From Bradyrhizobium sp. sBnM-33 (GTDB lineage: Bacteria; Pseudomonadota; Alphaproteobacteria; Rhizobiales; Xanthobacteraceae): a stretch of DNA of 64,000 nucleotides. This document shows positions 16,905 through 26,801 of the stretch, in pieces. Each line of letters begins with the position of its first letter. Within the stretch, counting starts at the first letter, position 1. Under the pieces are notes generated by a model. It was not told the origin of the DNA. It saw nothing but the letters and a program-made list of their open reading frames with translations, and did no database searches. The stretch is from positions 1,178,001-1,242,000 of the forward strand of contig NZ_CP136624.1 in the NCBI RefSeq assembly GCF_032917945.1, given 5' to 3'. Both the position numbers and the translations under genes were made by a program.

Positions 16905-16950
16905 CAAGTCCAGCCATGTCCGCTGTGACGCCGAAAGCGGAAGGCAATTC
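16905..16950. repeat. Short TCCGCT/AGCGGA inverted repeat
   Basis: ATGTCCGCTGTGACGCCGAA is followed by AGCGGA, forming a TCCGCT-11-AGCGGA hairpin. This matches a short element common between rhizobial genes. It lies just beyond the 3' end of the tct operon and could act as a transcript end, although no T-run follows. Confidence 0.4.
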
Positions 16951-16997
16951 AAACTCGCCTCAATCCGAATTTGGCTGCCCGCTAATGAGTCCACGCC

Positions 16998-18497
16998 CTA
17001 ATCCTCGCTGGCCCTGAAGCGGCCGAGTCCCTTCAGCACGAATGGCGCCACTAGCGCGATCAGCGCGATGCCGAGCAGCGTCGCCGACATCGGACTCTGC
17101 AGCAGCACGATGGGATCGCCGAGGCTGATCGCGAGCGCGCGGCGCAACTGGCTTTCGGCAATCGGCCCCAGGATGAGGCCGACGACGACGGGCGCGATCG
17201 GAAAATCGAACCGGCGCATCAGGAAGCCCAACACGCCGAAGGCTGCCAGCATCGACAGCTCGACCACCGACGGCTTTGCCGCGATGGTGCCCATGGTCGC
17301 AAAGACGAGAATGCCGGCGTACAGCCATGGCTGCGGGATCGCGAGCAGTTTTACCCACAGCCCGACCAGCGGCAGGTTGAGCACCAGCAGCATCACGTTG
17401 GCGATGAACAAGCTCGCAATCAGGCCCCACACGAGATCAGGCCGCTCGGCGAACAGCAGCGGTCCCGGGTTCAGCCCGTATTGCTGAAAGCCCGCCAGCA
17501 TCATCGCAGCCGTGGCCGAAGTCGGAAGCCCGAGCGTCAAAAGTGGCACGAGCGTGCCGGCGGCGGAGGCGTTGTTGGCGGCTTCCGGTCCCGCGACGCC
17601 CTCGATCGCGCCCTTGCCGAATTCTTCCGGATGTTTCGACAGCCGCTTCTCGGTCGAGTAGGACAGGAATGTCGGAATTTCCGCGCCGCCTGCGGGAAGC
17701 GCGCCGATCGGAAAGCCGAACATCGTCCCGCGCAGCCACGGCTTCCACGATCGCATCCAGTCCTGCTTCGTCATCCACAGCGAGCCGCGCACCGGCTCGA
17801 TCTTTTCCTCGGCGTGATGGCGGCGCGATGCCACGTAAAGCGCTTCGCCCAAGGCGAACAGGCCGACCGCAAGCGTCGTCACCTCGACGCCGTCGAGCAG
17901 TTCGGGGATGCCGAAAGCAAGCCGGGCCTGGCCGGTGAGCTTGTCGATGCCGACCAGCCCGAGCGTCAGCCCGATGAACAGGCTGGTTAGTCCGCGAATC
18001 GGCGAATCGCCGAAAGTCGCCGACACCGTGATGAAGGCCACGCACATCAGCGCGAAATAATCTTCAGGCCCGAAGCGCACCGCAAAATCTACCAGCCACG
18101 GTGCGAGAAAAGCCAGGCCGATGGTGGCAATGGTGCCCGCGACGAACGAGCCGATCGCGGACGTCGCCAGCGCCGGACCGCCGCGGCCGGCCTTGGCCAT
18201 CTTGTTGCCTTCGAGCGCGGTCGCCATCGACGCGCTCTCGCCGGGCGTGTTGATCAGGATGGCGGTGGTCGATCCGCCATACATGCCGCCGTAATAGATT
18301 CCGGCGAACATGATCAGCGAGCCGCCGGGATCGAGCTTGTAGGTGACCGGCAGCAGCAATGCGACCGTGAGCGCCGGACCGATGCCGGGCAGCACGCCGA
18401 CCGCAGTGCCGAGGAACACGCCGATCAGCGCGTAGAGCAGGTTCATGGGCTGCACGGCGACAGCCATGCCATGCGCGAGCGCGGCGAAAGTTTCCAT
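16998..18497 (-). CDS. tctA: Tripartite tricarboxylate transporter, large permease TctA
   Basis: A 499-residue membrane protein with about 11-12 transmembrane helices. Glycine-rich family motifs are present ([20 protein letters not shown] near residue 27 and [20 protein letters not shown] near residue 66). It forms the transport channel for a carboxylate delivered by TctC, driven by ion gradient. Its ATG overlaps the tctB stop (TAATG). The gene order tctC-tctB-tctA is complete and compact. Confidence 0.95.
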   Translation of the reverse strand: METFAALAHGMAVAVQPMNLLYALIGVFLGTAVGVLPGIGPALTVALLLPVTYKLDPGGSLIMFAGIYYGGMYGGSTTAILINTPGESASMATALEGNKMAKAGRGGPALATSAIGSFVAGTIATIGLAFLAPWLVDFAVRFGPEDYFALMCVAFITVSATFGDSPIRGLTSLFIGLTLGLVGIDKLTGQARLAFGIPELLDGVEVTTLAVGLFALGEALYVASRRHHAEEKIEPVRGSLWMTKQDWMRSWKPWLRGTMFGFPIGALPAGGAEIPTFLSYSTEKRLSKHPEEFGKGAIEGVAGPEAANNASAAGTLVPLLTLGLPTSATAAMMLAGFQQYGLNPGPLLFAERPDLVWGLIASLFIANVMLLVLNLPLVGLWVKLLAIPQPWLYAGILVFATMGTIAAKPSVVELSMLAAFGVLGFLMRRFDFPIAPVVVGLILGPIAESQLRRALAISLGDPIVLLQSPMSATLLGIALIALVAPFVLKGLGRFRASED

Positions 18498-18997
18498 TAC
18501 AGCAGTCTTTCCAGAGGCCCGGCGGGGAGGCTCAACGTCAGCAGCCGATCGAAAGCGAGATAGATCAGGGTCGTCATCACGACGGCGATGGCGAGGTCGG
18601 CGAGAAGTGCACGCCGCCCGAACGCAGCCGAGGTGGTGACGAACAGCGCCGATGTCGCCAGGATAAAGCCGCCGCCAAGGCCGATGATGGCGATCAGCAG
18701 CGCAAGCCCGCTAAGGATCAGCAGCACAGGCTTGGGGTCGGCGCTCTCGCGCGGCGGCAGGTTGCCGCGCAGCGCGTCGATCAGGTTGGCGATCGCGAGG
18801 ATGCCGAGCCCGATCGCGACGACGATCGGCATCGCCTCGGGGCCCATGCCGTACATCGTGGTGGATGCCAGCTTGCTTGCGTCCCACACCAGCACCGCAG
18901 CAAGTACGGCGAGCGCCGCGGCAATGACGAGACCCGCGGGATCGATGCGTCGAGAGACTGGCCGCTGCGGAAGATCGCTGAGCGCGCTGTCTGTCAT
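18497..18997 (-). CDS. tctB: Tripartite tricarboxylate transporter, small permease TctB
   Basis: A 166-residue protein with four transmembrane helices (about residues 22-40, 52-68, 88-118 and 125-150), the normal form of TctB. It partners TctA. The start overlaps the tctC stop in an ATGA and the end overlaps tctA, showing translational coupling through the operon. Confidence 0.9.
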   Translation of the reverse strand: MTDSALSDLPQRPVSRRIDPAGLVIAAALAVLAAVLVWDASKLASTTMYGMGPEAMPIVVAIGLGILAIANLIDALRGNLPPRESADPKPVLLILSGLALLIAIIGLGGGFILATSALFVTTSAAFGRRALLADLAIAVVMTTLIYLAFDRLLTLSLPAGPLERLL

Positions 18998-19962
18998 GAT
19001 TTGACGAGGCCGACCGACTTCAGCACGTCGGTGACGCGCGTCGTCTCCTTCTTAAGGAAATCCGCGAACGCATCGCCGGAAAGATACGCGTCATCCCAGC
19101 CCTTCTGTTTGAGGATGTCCTTCCAGGCGTCGGATTTGACCATCTTCTCGACCGCCTCGCTCAACGTCTTGCGCTGTTCTGCCGTGATGCCGGGAGGCGC
19201 GACCACCGAACGCCAATTGGCGAGTACGAGGTCGATCCCCTGTTCCTTGAAGGTCGGAATATCGATGCCGGCGATACGCTTTTCCGACGTCACGCCGAGT
19301 GCGCGCAATTTGCCGGACTTGATCTGTCCTTCGTATTCGCTCAGTCCGGAAATGCCTGCGGTGACCTTGCCGCCGAGAATGGCCGCCAGCGACTCGCCGC
19401 CGCCGGAGAACGGAATGTAGTTGATCTTCTTGGCGTCGGCGCCGATCGTTCCCGCAAACAACGCCGCCATCACGTGATCGACGCCGCCGGCCGAGCCGCC
19501 GGCAAAGGTCACCTTGGCGATGTCGGCCTTCACGGCCGCGGCCAGGTCCTGCGCCGTCTTGAGCGGCGAATTCGCCGGCACCACGATCACCTGGATTTCC
19601 TCGGTCAGGCGCGCAATCGGCGTCACCTGTTCGAGCGTCACCGGCGACTTGTTCATGGCGAGCGCGCCGACCATGACGAAGCCGTTCACCATCATCTGGT
19701 TGCCGTCGCCCTTGGCGCTATTGACGAACTGCGCGATGCCGACGCTGCCGCCGGCGCCCGCCACATTGGTGACCTGGACGCTGCGGGCGATCTTGGCGGC
19801 GACCAAAGCCTGCTGCATCGCGCGGGCGGTCTGATCCCAGCCGCCGCCAGGGGCCGCGGGCGCCATGATCTTGAGCTCGAGCTGCTGCGAGAGGGCAGGG
19901 CTGCCTGCCGCAAGCGTCAACGCGACGACCGCGCCGAACAGGCGCGCATGAAACGGCATCAT
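18994..19962 (-). CDS. tctC: Tripartite tricarboxylate transporter, binding protein TctC (Bug family)
   Basis: A 322-residue periplasmic binding protein with a signal peptide (residues 1-25, cleaved near SQQ). The Bug signature APAAPGGGWDQTARAMQQAL near the mature N-terminus binds the carboxylate. The usual domain-2 segments (INYIPFSGGGESLAAILGGK) follow. It is first in the tct operon. The ligand (citrate, a dicarboxylate, an aromatic acid or other) cannot be inferred. Confidence 0.94.
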   Translation of the reverse strand: MMPFHARLFGAVVALTLAAGSPALSQQLELKIMAPAAPGGGWDQTARAMQQALVAAKIARSVQVTNVAGAGGSVGIAQFVNSAKGDGNQMMVNGFVMVGALAMNKSPVTLEQVTPIARLTEEIQVIVVPANSPLKTAQDLAAAVKADIAKVTFAGGSAGGVDHVMAALFAGTIGADAKKINYIPFSGGGESLAAILGGKVTAGISGLSEYEGQIKSGKLRALGVTSEKRIAGIDIPTFKEQGIDLVLANWRSVVAPPGITAEQRKTLSEAVEKMVKSDAWKDILKQKGWDDAYLSGDAFADFLKKETTRVTDVLKSVGLVKS

Positions 19963-20260
19963 GGGATTTCCTCCAGGCTCGCGCGGAGCCGCTGTGTGTC
20001 AATTCGTCGCATATCAGCCGGAAAACCCGCCGCTGTCCAGAAGGACCTTTGCGTGGCGGACCAGATCTTTCAGATTTTCGCTATGGCTTTGCAGCGCGCG
20101 CGTTGGCCTCGGCATTCGTCTCGACCGCCAGTGAGACGCCGATTGCTCGGCACACGTCCGAACAGGGCCTGTACTTTGTGCGCCTTGGCTTGGGCTACCG
20201 CGCCCGAATAAGATGCCATGACGAAAGTGACCAAGGCCGTTGGTGTGGGATAAGAAATCG

Positions 20261-20980
20261 ATGCCCGAAAACGTTCACTCCAGTCGAGAAGCCGATCGAA
20301 GCAGCGACCGCAAGATGCGGCTGTTCTCCGGTCCGCTGAGCATGTTCGGTGCCAAGGTCCAGATCGCCCTGCACGAGAAGAACATCGATTTCGAACTGAT
20401 CATGGTCCCCTTCACCATGAAGGTGGGCTACGCGCCAAAGCATCCGGAAGTCCTGCGCATCAATCCGAAGCGCCAGGTCCCGGTGCTGATCGACGGTGAT
20501 CTTGAGATTTTCGATTCCACCCAGATCTTCGAGTATCTTGAAGACATCAAGCCGGATCCTGCGCTGTGGCCCGCGAGCTCTGCGGCGCGGGCGTGGTGTC
20601 GCCGGCTCGAGCATGAATCGGACGAAGTCTACTTCCCTCACATCATCAAATTGATGCAGCTCTGGAAGACGCCGCTCGATCCCGCCGCGGAGCTCGCGCG
20701 CGAGGGCGCTGCGGCCTATTATCTGACCATGGAGCGCGTGCTCGATGACCGCGAGTTTGTCGGCGGCGCCTATTCCTTTGCCGATATCGCGTTCTATATG
20801 GCCCAGCTCTTCGGCGCGCGCTGGGGCGCCGACATGACAAAAGAAACGCCGAGGCTGCTGCAATGGCGGCAGCGCATGACGGCAAGACCGGCGGTCATCA
20901 AGGTCGTCGAACCGATGGCCGATTACTTGCGCAGCCAGGGTCTCAGCGTCCCCGCGTTTCTGCCGTCAACAGCGACGTGA
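20261..20980 (+). CDS. Glutathione S-transferase family protein
   Basis: A 239-residue protein. The N-terminal thioredoxin-like domain starts at MRLFSGPLSMFGAKVQIALH and includes the glutathione-binding NPKRQVPVLIDGDLEIFDST (cis-Pro and Ser/Thr signature). The C-terminal helical domain has FVGGAYSFADIAFYMAQ, the N-capping box. The start is uncertain: ATG at 20261, or the later ATG at 20315 directly before the domain. It stands alone and the substrate is unknown. Confidence 0.87.
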   Translation: MPENVHSSREADRSSDRKMRLFSGPLSMFGAKVQIALHEKNIDFELIMVPFTMKVGYAPKHPEVLRINPKRQVPVLIDGDLEIFDSTQIFEYLEDIKPDPALWPASSAARAWCRRLEHESDEVYFPHIIKLMQLWKTPLDPAAELAREGAAAYYLTMERVLDDREFVGGAYSFADIAFYMAQLFGARWGADMTKETPRLLQWRQRMTARPAVIKVVEPMADYLRSQGLSVPAFLPSTAT

Positions 20981-21012
20981 TCGACGCTTGCGGCTACGCA
21001 CGCGCTCTCACC

Positions 21013-21112
21013 GTCATCCTGAGGTGCGAGCGCAGCGAGCCTCGAAGGATGCACGGCCCGGCCGGTGGCCGTCGCCCTTCGCGACGCGCGCAAGCGCGCT
21101 CCTCAGGGTGAC
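21013..21112. repeat. Palindromic intergenic repeat, family A
   Basis: A long imperfect palindrome from GTCATCCTGAGGTGCGAGCG to CGCTCCTCAGGGTGAC, very close to the copy at 61271-61375 (shared AGCGAGCCTCGAAGGATG word). It lies between the convergent GST and histidine-kinase genes and may form the 3' ends of both transcripts. Confidence 0.85.
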
Positions 21113-21144
21113 GGATCACGTGGTTCGAGGTTACTTCGTCCGCT

Positions 21145-24100
21145 TTAGATGCGCGCCACCGCGTGCGGAAACACGATCTCGATCAGCGTGCCGGAACGGC
21201 CGCCGGTCTTGATCTGGAATTTGGCGCGGTTGGCTTCCACGAGCGCCTTGGTGAGCGACAGGCTGACGGCCGCACTCTCGGACTGATCCGACGGCGCCCG
21301 CGTGCGGAACGGCTCTAGCGCAGCGGCAACCTCGTTGTCGTTAAGGCCGTGGCCGGTGTCGCGGACCCGCAGCATCACCTCGCCGAAATCGGATAGCGCG
21401 GTCGAGACGATGACCTGGCCGCCGGCATTGGCGAGATGGATCGAATTGCCGATCAGGTTAAGCGTGATCTGGCGCAACGCCCGCGCGTCCGCGATCACAG
21501 GCGGCAGCGTGTGCGCGAGCGAAGTGCGGATGATGATGCGCTCGCGATTGGCCTGCGGCTGCATGACAGCCACGCAGCTCTCGACCAGCTCGTTGAGATT
21601 CTGGTTGGTGAAGGCTAGATCGAGTTTGCCGGTTTCGATCCGCGAGAGATCAAGCAGGTCGTTGACGATGGCGATCACGTGTTCGCCGGCGGCGCGGATG
21701 TCCTTCATGTATTCGCGGTAGCGCTCGTTGCCGAGCGCGCCGAAACGCTCACCGATCATCACTTCGGCAAAGCCGATGATGGCGTTCAGCGGCGTCCGCA
21801 CCTCGTGGCTGATCCGGGCCAGCACGTCGGCCTTGGCGTTGGCGGCGCGTTCTGCCAGCCGCCGCGCCTCGCGCAATTCGCTCTCGGTCTTCTTGGCCTG
21901 CGAGAGATCGCGGAACACCGCGAAGAAATTCGGGCCGTCAGGGCGGGTGCGGCCGATGGTCATCGACAGCGGGATGATGCCGCCCTTGCTTTCCCGGCCC
22001 AGCACCTCACGGCCGTGATCGAGCAGGCTTTCGACGCCGGAAGCCTTGATGCCGGCGAGATATTCGAACACACCGTGCTGGCTTTCGGGCGCAAAGAGAT
22101 CGGCGAGATTGCGTTGGATGAGTTCGTCGCCGTCATGGCCGAACAGCGCTTCAGCGCTGCGGTTGGCTGCATGGATGTTGCCTTCGGCGTCGAACATCAG
22201 GATGCCTTCGGCCGTGGTGTCGAGGATGGCAGCGAGTTCTTCGGCATTGGCATGGCCGACATCGGACGGTTCGGAGATGTCCAGCTCCGCTACCGGCTCG
22301 GCTTGCGCGATGGCGGCCGCGATCGCCGCGCCCTCATGGCGCGTGGTCGAGAAGATCAGCGCCAGCGCCGAATCGCCGTCCCATGAAATCGTGTAGAGGC
22401 GGGCCTCGGCGGCCGATGACGGCGCATCTGCATCCGCAGGCCCGCTTGCGGAAATCGTCACCGGCCTGCCGGTGTCCGATGTCGAGGACGCATTCGACGT
22501 GCCGGGTTCGACATAGAGCGCGTCGAGGCCGCCAGCATCTTCCAGCGCATGCAGGCTGGTATAGCCCATCTGCGTAAGGAAGGCGGGGTTGGCATAGAGC
22601 AGGCGGTCGAGGCGGTAGATCAGGATGCCGACGGGTAAGAGATCGAGCAGCGCCTTGTCGCGCGCGGTTTCGCCATGCGCGGGCGGTTCGGGCGGCGCTA
22701 GCCATTCGGGCGGCTCGCCGGCTCGTTCGCGCGCGAACAATGCGACGGTCGGTTCAAAGATCGTTTCACCGGTGACGTTCGGCACCGCCTCGTTGCCATT
22801 CTCGGTGTCGAGCCGCGCCGACAATTGCCGCGCGAGTTCGTCGAAGGCGCTGTTCTCGACCGGCGTCAGCGATAGCGGCTTCGCCTCGCCGGGGGCGCGG
22901 AATGGCACCACGTTGGGAGCGTCTGCGGGTAATTCCGTCATGGTGCTCTTCGAGGCTTCGTTGGCGCTTTCCCCGGCGCTTTCCTTGACGGTTTCTTTGG
23001 CGCTTTCCTTGACGCTTTCCTTGGGAGGTTCCACGGGCGTTTCCAAATCGTTTCGATGTGAAGTCGCGGCAGCAATCGGTTCGGGCAATTCGTCGACCAA
23101 AGGCGGTGCAACGCCTGTCGGCTCGGGAAATTCCGGGGCGGGCGGTTCTTGCGGCATTGCCATCCCGCCGGACAATTCCGCCAGGCGCAGGGCGGCGAGC
23201 CGGGCCAGCGCGTCGAAATCGCGGCAGACGCCAAAGCCGCGATAGCCGATGAAATTCCGCTGCCCATCGAAAATCGGCGAGCCGGATAGTTCAACCGGCA
23301 GAGTGCTGCCGCCATCGACCGGCCACTTCAGCACGATGCCGCTCCAGGTCGCGCATGTGGCGAACGCCTTCATCACCCGGCCCTCGGGATCGAGCGCAAA
23401 TTTCTCCGCGATCTCACGCCATGGCCGGCCGAAGCCGGCCGTGGTGCGCGGGCCGATCAGGCCGGTGAATTCGTCGGTGCCGAGCGTGAAGCGGCCTTCC
23501 CGATCCATCTGCCAGGTGAAGCGCAGCGGCAGGCGGCGGGTCGGCTGGCCGGCAAATGCTTCGAGCGCAGGTATTGGAGTGCGTGGAGCAGGCTTAATCG
23601 CGGCCGGCTCATCCGCGGCGGCAGGCTCGGCAAGCGCATCGAACAATGCAAACTCGGCGGGCGCTTCGCCCGATTGCGCCGGTTGTTCGTAGTCGGGAGA
23701 CGGCTGCGGCGCGACCGGTTGCTCGATGACGGGCGCGCTCGGCTGCGGGGCTGGCGTTGACGCTGTTGTGTCGGGCTGAATCCCGTTCTGGGGCGGCTCA
23801 TACGCCCGCGCCGGCCGTGGCGCGATCAGCGCGATGTCGCCGGCGGCGATCAGGACACCATGACTGCCATCGGGAAAGTCGAACCGCGAACAGCCGCAGG
23901 TCGCAAGCATGCCGGGCGCCGCGCCAAATCCCCGTAACCGCTCCAGGCGGATGGCGCCGTTGGCGAGCAGCCGTCCTGCGAGCCGCGCGATCTGGCGCCG
24001 GTGCCGGTCGGCCGGTCCGAAGGTCTTCTCAGTAAGGGCTGCGGCGCTGGCGGCGCCGAACACGCGGGCGCCGGCTGGATTGGCCCACAGGATCTGCCTG

Positions 24101-24294
24101 CCGTCGGCCGTCCACAGCCATGCGGGCAGGCGGCTCGCCGCATAGGCCGCCAATCGCGGATCGCTCTGCGCCCGCCACTGAAATTCCGCGTCCTTCATCG
24201 CAACTACATGACCGTCCGGCGTCACGATCGGCAGCCAGAATGCCGACAGCGTTAATGGATGGTTACTATCGCAAGCCGGCGGCGGCAGGTCCAC
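21145..24294 (-). CDS. PAS-domain sensor histidine kinase, PleC/DivJ/PdhS-like
   Basis: A 1049-residue cytoplasmic histidine kinase without transmembrane helices. It has an N-terminal PAS-like region, a long Pro/Ala/Glu-rich linker, a lysine/glutamate-rich repeat (KES/KET units near residue 425), then PAS domains around residues 545-720. The H-box is ISHEVRTPLNAIIGFAEVM with His830, followed by the catalytic ATPase domain. The N-box is NLIGNSIHLANAGG and the G1 box DTGHGL is intact. The G2 box, normally GxGLGL, reads AAVSLSL at about residues 1008-1014, so the ATP lid lacks its glycines. The H-box type is that of cell-cycle kinases of alphaproteobacteria. Phosphatase or scaffold function is possible. 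Confidence 0.88.
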   Translation of the reverse strand: MDLPPPACDSNHPLTLSAFWLPIVTPDGHVVAMKDAEFQWRAQSDPRLAAYAASRLPAWLWTADGRQILWANPAGARVFGAASAAALTEKTFGPADRHRRQIARLAGRLLANGAIRLERLRGFGAAPGMLATCGCSRFDFPDGSHGVLIAAGDIALIAPRPARAYEPPQNGIQPDTTASTPAPQPSAPVIEQPVAPQPSPDYEQPAQSGEAPAEFALFDALAEPAAADEPAAIKPAPRTPIPALEAFAGQPTRRLPLRFTWQMDREGRFTLGTDEFTGLIGPRTTAGFGRPWREIAEKFALDPEGRVMKAFATCATWSGIVLKWPVDGGSTLPVELSGSPIFDGQRNFIGYRGFGVCRDFDALARLAALRLAELSGGMAMPQEPPAPEFPEPTGVAPPLVDELPEPIAAATSHRNDLETPVEPPKESVKESAKETVKESAGESANEASKSTMTELPADAPNVVPFRAPGEAKPLSLTPVENSAFDELARQLSARLDTENGNEAVPNVTGETIFEPTVALFARERAGEPPEWLAPPEPPAHGETARDKALLDLLPVGILIYRLDRLLYANPAFLTQMGYTSLHALEDAGGLDALYVEPGTSNASSTSDTGRPVTISASGPADADAPSSAAEARLYTISWDGDSALALIFSTTRHEGAAIAAAIAQAEPVAELDISEPSDVGHANAEELAAILDTTAEGILMFDAEGNIHAANRSAEALFGHDGDELIQRNLADLFAPESQHGVFEYLAGIKASGVESLLDHGREVLGRESKGGIIPLSMTIGRTRPDGPNFFAVFRDLSQAKKTESELREARRLAERAANAKADVLARISHEVRTPLNAIIGFAEVMIGERFGALGNERYREYMKDIRAAGEHVIAIVNDLLDLSRIETGKLDLAFTNQNLNELVESCVAVMQPQANRERIIIRTSLAHTLPPVIADARALRQITLNLIGNSIHLANAGGQVIVSTALSDFGEVMLRVRDTGHGLNDNEVAAALEPFRTRAPSDQSESAAVSLSLTKALVEANRAKFQIKTGGRSGTLIEIVFPHAVARI

Positions 24295-24500
24295 GGCCGG
24301 CTGGCCGGCAGTGGTTTTAAGCGGCGGATAACCTTAACCCGGCTGAACCCTTGGGCCGCCGGCCGCGTTGGGTGGTTGCAAATGCCGTCAGGGGTCCACC
24401 CTGAGTAACCTCCCGGGCGCCGCATCCGTTCCGGGCGCGATCCGTACGACCCCCTTGGCGGCATCTGGACGCAATCCCTGCCCGTGCAAAGGAGCGCACC

Positions 24501-24884
24501 ATGAGCGACGACGTGCGAGACCGTTTCGAGATACCCAAGGAAATGCGATCGATGGCGGAAGCGAGCCTGGAGCAGGCCCGCAAGACGTTTGAGAAATTCG
24601 TCGCCGCCGCGCAGACCACCGCCGATACCATCGAGGAGCGCAATGCCACGGTGCGCGAGGGCGCGAAGGATGTCAGGCAGAAGGCCGTCGCCTATGCCGA
24701 GAAGAACGTGCAGGGCTCGCTCGATTACGCGCAGTCACTTCTCAAGGCCAAGGACCTGACCGAGGTAATGCGGCTGCACAGCGAATATGTGCAGGGGCAA
24801 ATGCGCGCGCTGACGGAGCAGGCGAGCGAAATGAGCCAGATCGTCGGCAAGGCCGCCATCGATGCGGCGAAGCCGAAAGCCTGA
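24501..24884 (+). CDS. Phasin family protein
   Basis: A 127-residue helical protein of the Phasin_2 type, which coats polyhydroxyalkanoate granules. The typical pattern is present: MRSMAEASLEQARKTFEKFV, then a long coiled helix with VQGSLDYAQSLLKAKDLTEV, and the LHSEYVQGQMRALTEQASEM stretch. AAAGGAGC precedes the ATG. A second phasin gene follows 250 nt downstream on the same strand. No PHA synthase is in the window. Confidence 0.9.
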   Translation: MSDDVRDRFEIPKEMRSMAEASLEQARKTFEKFVAAAQTTADTIEERNATVREGAKDVRQKAVAYAEKNVQGSLDYAQSLLKAKDLTEVMRLHSEYVQGQMRALTEQASEMSQIVGKAAIDAAKPKA

Positions 24885-25134
24885 CCCGCCCGCAGCGGGG
24901 CAGTATTGCAAGCGCGAAATGGACCGGCTGGAACGCGCATCCGGTGCGGGTTGCCCATGCGGCGTCGCACCAGAAATTGCAGTGCGTTGCACAAATTTGA
25001 CACGATATGGGTGCTTATTGGGCGAGCCCGTGGATGGGCACTTCCGTGAGTGCGTGTGTACGTGATCCCTTTCGGTGTTCCGGTCATCCGCCCGGCACCC
25101 GCCAGGGGAACATCGATTAACCCCATTGTGAAGG

Positions 25135-25578
25135 ATGCAAGCCTTGACCAGCTCCACCGATCCCTTCTCCGCCTCCATCATTCCCTTCGAAGTTCCCGAG
25201 CAGATGCGCGCACTTGCTGAAAAGGGCGTCTCGCAGGCCCGCGACAGCTACGCCAAATTCAAAGATGCAGCTGAAACCCACAACGGCACCATCGAGGCCG
25301 TGTTCACCACGGCCAGCAAGGGCGCCAGCGAGTACAACGCCAAGCTGATCGAGTTCTTCAAGGCCAATACCTCGTCCTCGCTCGATTTCGCGCAGGATCT
25401 GCTCGGCGTGAAGACGCCGGCGGCGGCGCTCGAGCTGTGGACGGCGCACGCCAAGAAGCAGTACGAGACCTTCACCGCGCAGGCCAAGGAGCTTGCCGAG
25501 CTCGGCCAGAAGGTTGCGACCGAGACCGTCGAGCCGATCAAGGCCTCCGCCTCGAAGTACTACAAGCCCGCTGCCTGA
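25135..25578 (+). CDS. Phasin family protein
   Basis: A 147-residue phasin homologous in pattern to its upstream neighbour: EQMRALAEKGVSQARDSYAK, then TSSSLDFAQDLLGVKTPAAA, then AKKQYETFTAQAKELAELGQ. It probably binds the surface of PHB granules. The start is the ATG at 25135 with GAAGG upstream; a TTG three codons later is possible. A strong terminator follows. Confidence 0.9.
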   Translation: MQALTSSTDPFSASIIPFEVPEQMRALAEKGVSQARDSYAKFKDAAETHNGTIEAVFTTASKGASEYNAKLIEFFKANTSSSLDFAQDLLGVKTPAAALELWTAHAKKQYETFTAQAKELAELGQKVATETVEPIKASASKYYKPAA

Positions 25579-25599
25579 TCGGCCCGCATCGCCAACGAA

Positions 25600-25628
25600 A
25601 AGCCCGGGCGAAGCGGCCCGGGCTTTTT
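25600..25628 (+). terminator. Rho-independent terminator of the phasin gene
   Basis: A perfect stem GCCCGGGC with loop GAAGCG and GCCCGGGC, flanked by AA and TTTTT, begins 22 nt after the phasin stop codon. It has the canonical form of an intrinsic terminator. Confidence 0.9.
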
Positions 25629-25805
25629 GATGCCCCAAGAGGGGCCATTTTTCCGGGCCTCGCCAGGCTCCGGCGCGACCCGCACATGAACGCAACACGC
25701 GCCCGAAACGACTATATAATTGGACGCTTCCCGGCCTTGCCAAAGGCCGGCGTTGCACCTAGTTTCCGGCCCATTCGTGACCCCCCTTTGGGGCCCGCGC
25801 AGGAT

Positions 25806-25882
25806 GCAGTTGTAGCTCAGTTGGTTAGAGCGCCTGTCTGTGGAACAGGAGGTCGGTGGTTCGAGCCCACCCAACTGTACCA
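25806..25882 (+). tRNA. tRNA-His (GTG)
   Basis: A full 77-nt cloverleaf with encoded CCA. The acceptor stem is GCAGTTG/CAACTGT, the anticodon stem CCTGT/ACAGG holds loop CTGTGGA with anticodon GTG, and the T-arm is GGTGG-TTCGAGC-CCACC. The discriminator is A73 and the base before position 1 is T, so no G-1 is encoded. Absent G-1 with A73 is the known peculiarity of alphaproteobacterial tRNA-His. Confidence 0.95.
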
Positions 25883-26011
25883 GTTCTTCACTCTGTTGAA
25901 TTAGCTGCCGAACTGCCGTGACACTTGCGCTGTGGCGCGTACTCCAGCCGTGCTTGCCAAGCCCCACCCGTTCACCCACTATTCCGGGAATCATTGCGGC
26001 TTGGGGGATTA

Positions 26012-26368
26012 ATGTCGATTTTTCGGATCGGTAATTTTCAGCTCGGATTGTTGCTTGCTACCGCCCTCGCGGTTTCGATCTCGCCCGCCGTCAGTCAGAC
26101 CTACACCCCCGAACAGGAGCAGGCCTGCACTGGCGACGCGTTCCGGCTGTGTAGTTCGGATATCCCGGATGTCGGCCGCGTCACCGCCTGCATGGTGCGC
26201 AATAAGTCTCAACTCTCGCCGGCTTGCCGGGCGCACTTCCGTCCCGAGCCCGATGAAATCAGGGCCCGGCCTGTAGGCCGGCCGACGGTCATCCGGCCGG
26301 CAGCCCCGCGCAAGGCCGCTACCGCCAAGCCGCGCAACGCCAAAAAACCGAAAAAGCCCGCGACCTGA
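26012..26368 (+). CDS. Secreted Cys-containing small protein
   Basis: A 118-residue protein with a signal peptide (residues 1-29, cleavage near VSQ). It carries four cysteines in CTGDAFRLCSSDIPDVGRVT, then ACMVRNKSQLSPAC, probably two disulfides in the periplasm. The C-terminal 45 residues are Pro/Lys/Arg/Ala-rich. This arrangement recurs in Bradyrhizobium proteins of unknown role. A frame open from 25925 runs in from the tRNA side, but only the ATG at 26012 gives a signal peptide. Confidence 0.72.
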   Translation: MSIFRIGNFQLGLLLATALAVSISPAVSQTYTPEQEQACTGDAFRLCSSDIPDVGRVTACMVRNKSQLSPACRAHFRPEPDEIRARPVGRPTVIRPAAPRKAATAKPRNAKKPKKPAT

Positions 26369-26465
26369 TGGCGGCGCACCATTTCAAGACCCGCTCGCGT
26401 GACAGACCGACACTTGCCGGCGGCCACTCCAATGAACATCTCGTCGGATAAGAGGAGAGGGTTCG

Positions 26466-26801
26466 TTGAGTAAGCATCAAAAAGAGCTCGACCGGCATTT
26501 TGCCTGGTTCGAGAGGAAGCTGCCGCCGGGGCCGGCGAAGTTCGTCGGCTGGGTGCGCAAGCCGTCGTCGATCTACGTCCGAGTACCGCTCGCCATACTG
26601 CTGGTCGCCGGCGGCTTCCTCAGCTTCCTGCCGGTGCTCGGGCTCTGGATGCTGCCGCTCGGACTCCTTTTGTTCGCGCAGGACGTGCCGCCGCTGCAGA
26701 AGCCGTTGGCGCAGGGGCTTGGATGGATCGAACGCAAATGGCTCGAACGTCAGCGCGCAAAGCTCGAACGCGAGCGCGAGCGCGCAAAAAGCGCGCAATG
26801 A
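26466..26801 (+). CDS. Small membrane-anchored protein, TTG start
   Basis: A 111-residue protein with a hydrophobic hairpin at about residues 38-71 (VRVPLAILLVAGGFLSFLPV, then LGLWMLPLGLLLFAQD) between a basic N-terminus and a highly charged Lys/Arg/Glu C-terminal helix. AGAGGAGAGGG sits just before the TTG at 26466, supporting that start. No family is recognised. Confidence 0.65.
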   Translation: MSKHQKELDRHFAWFERKLPPGPAKFVGWVRKPSSIYVRVPLAILLVAGGFLSFLPVLGLWMLPLGLLLFAQDVPPLQKPLAQGLGWIERKWLERQRAKLERERERAKSAQ

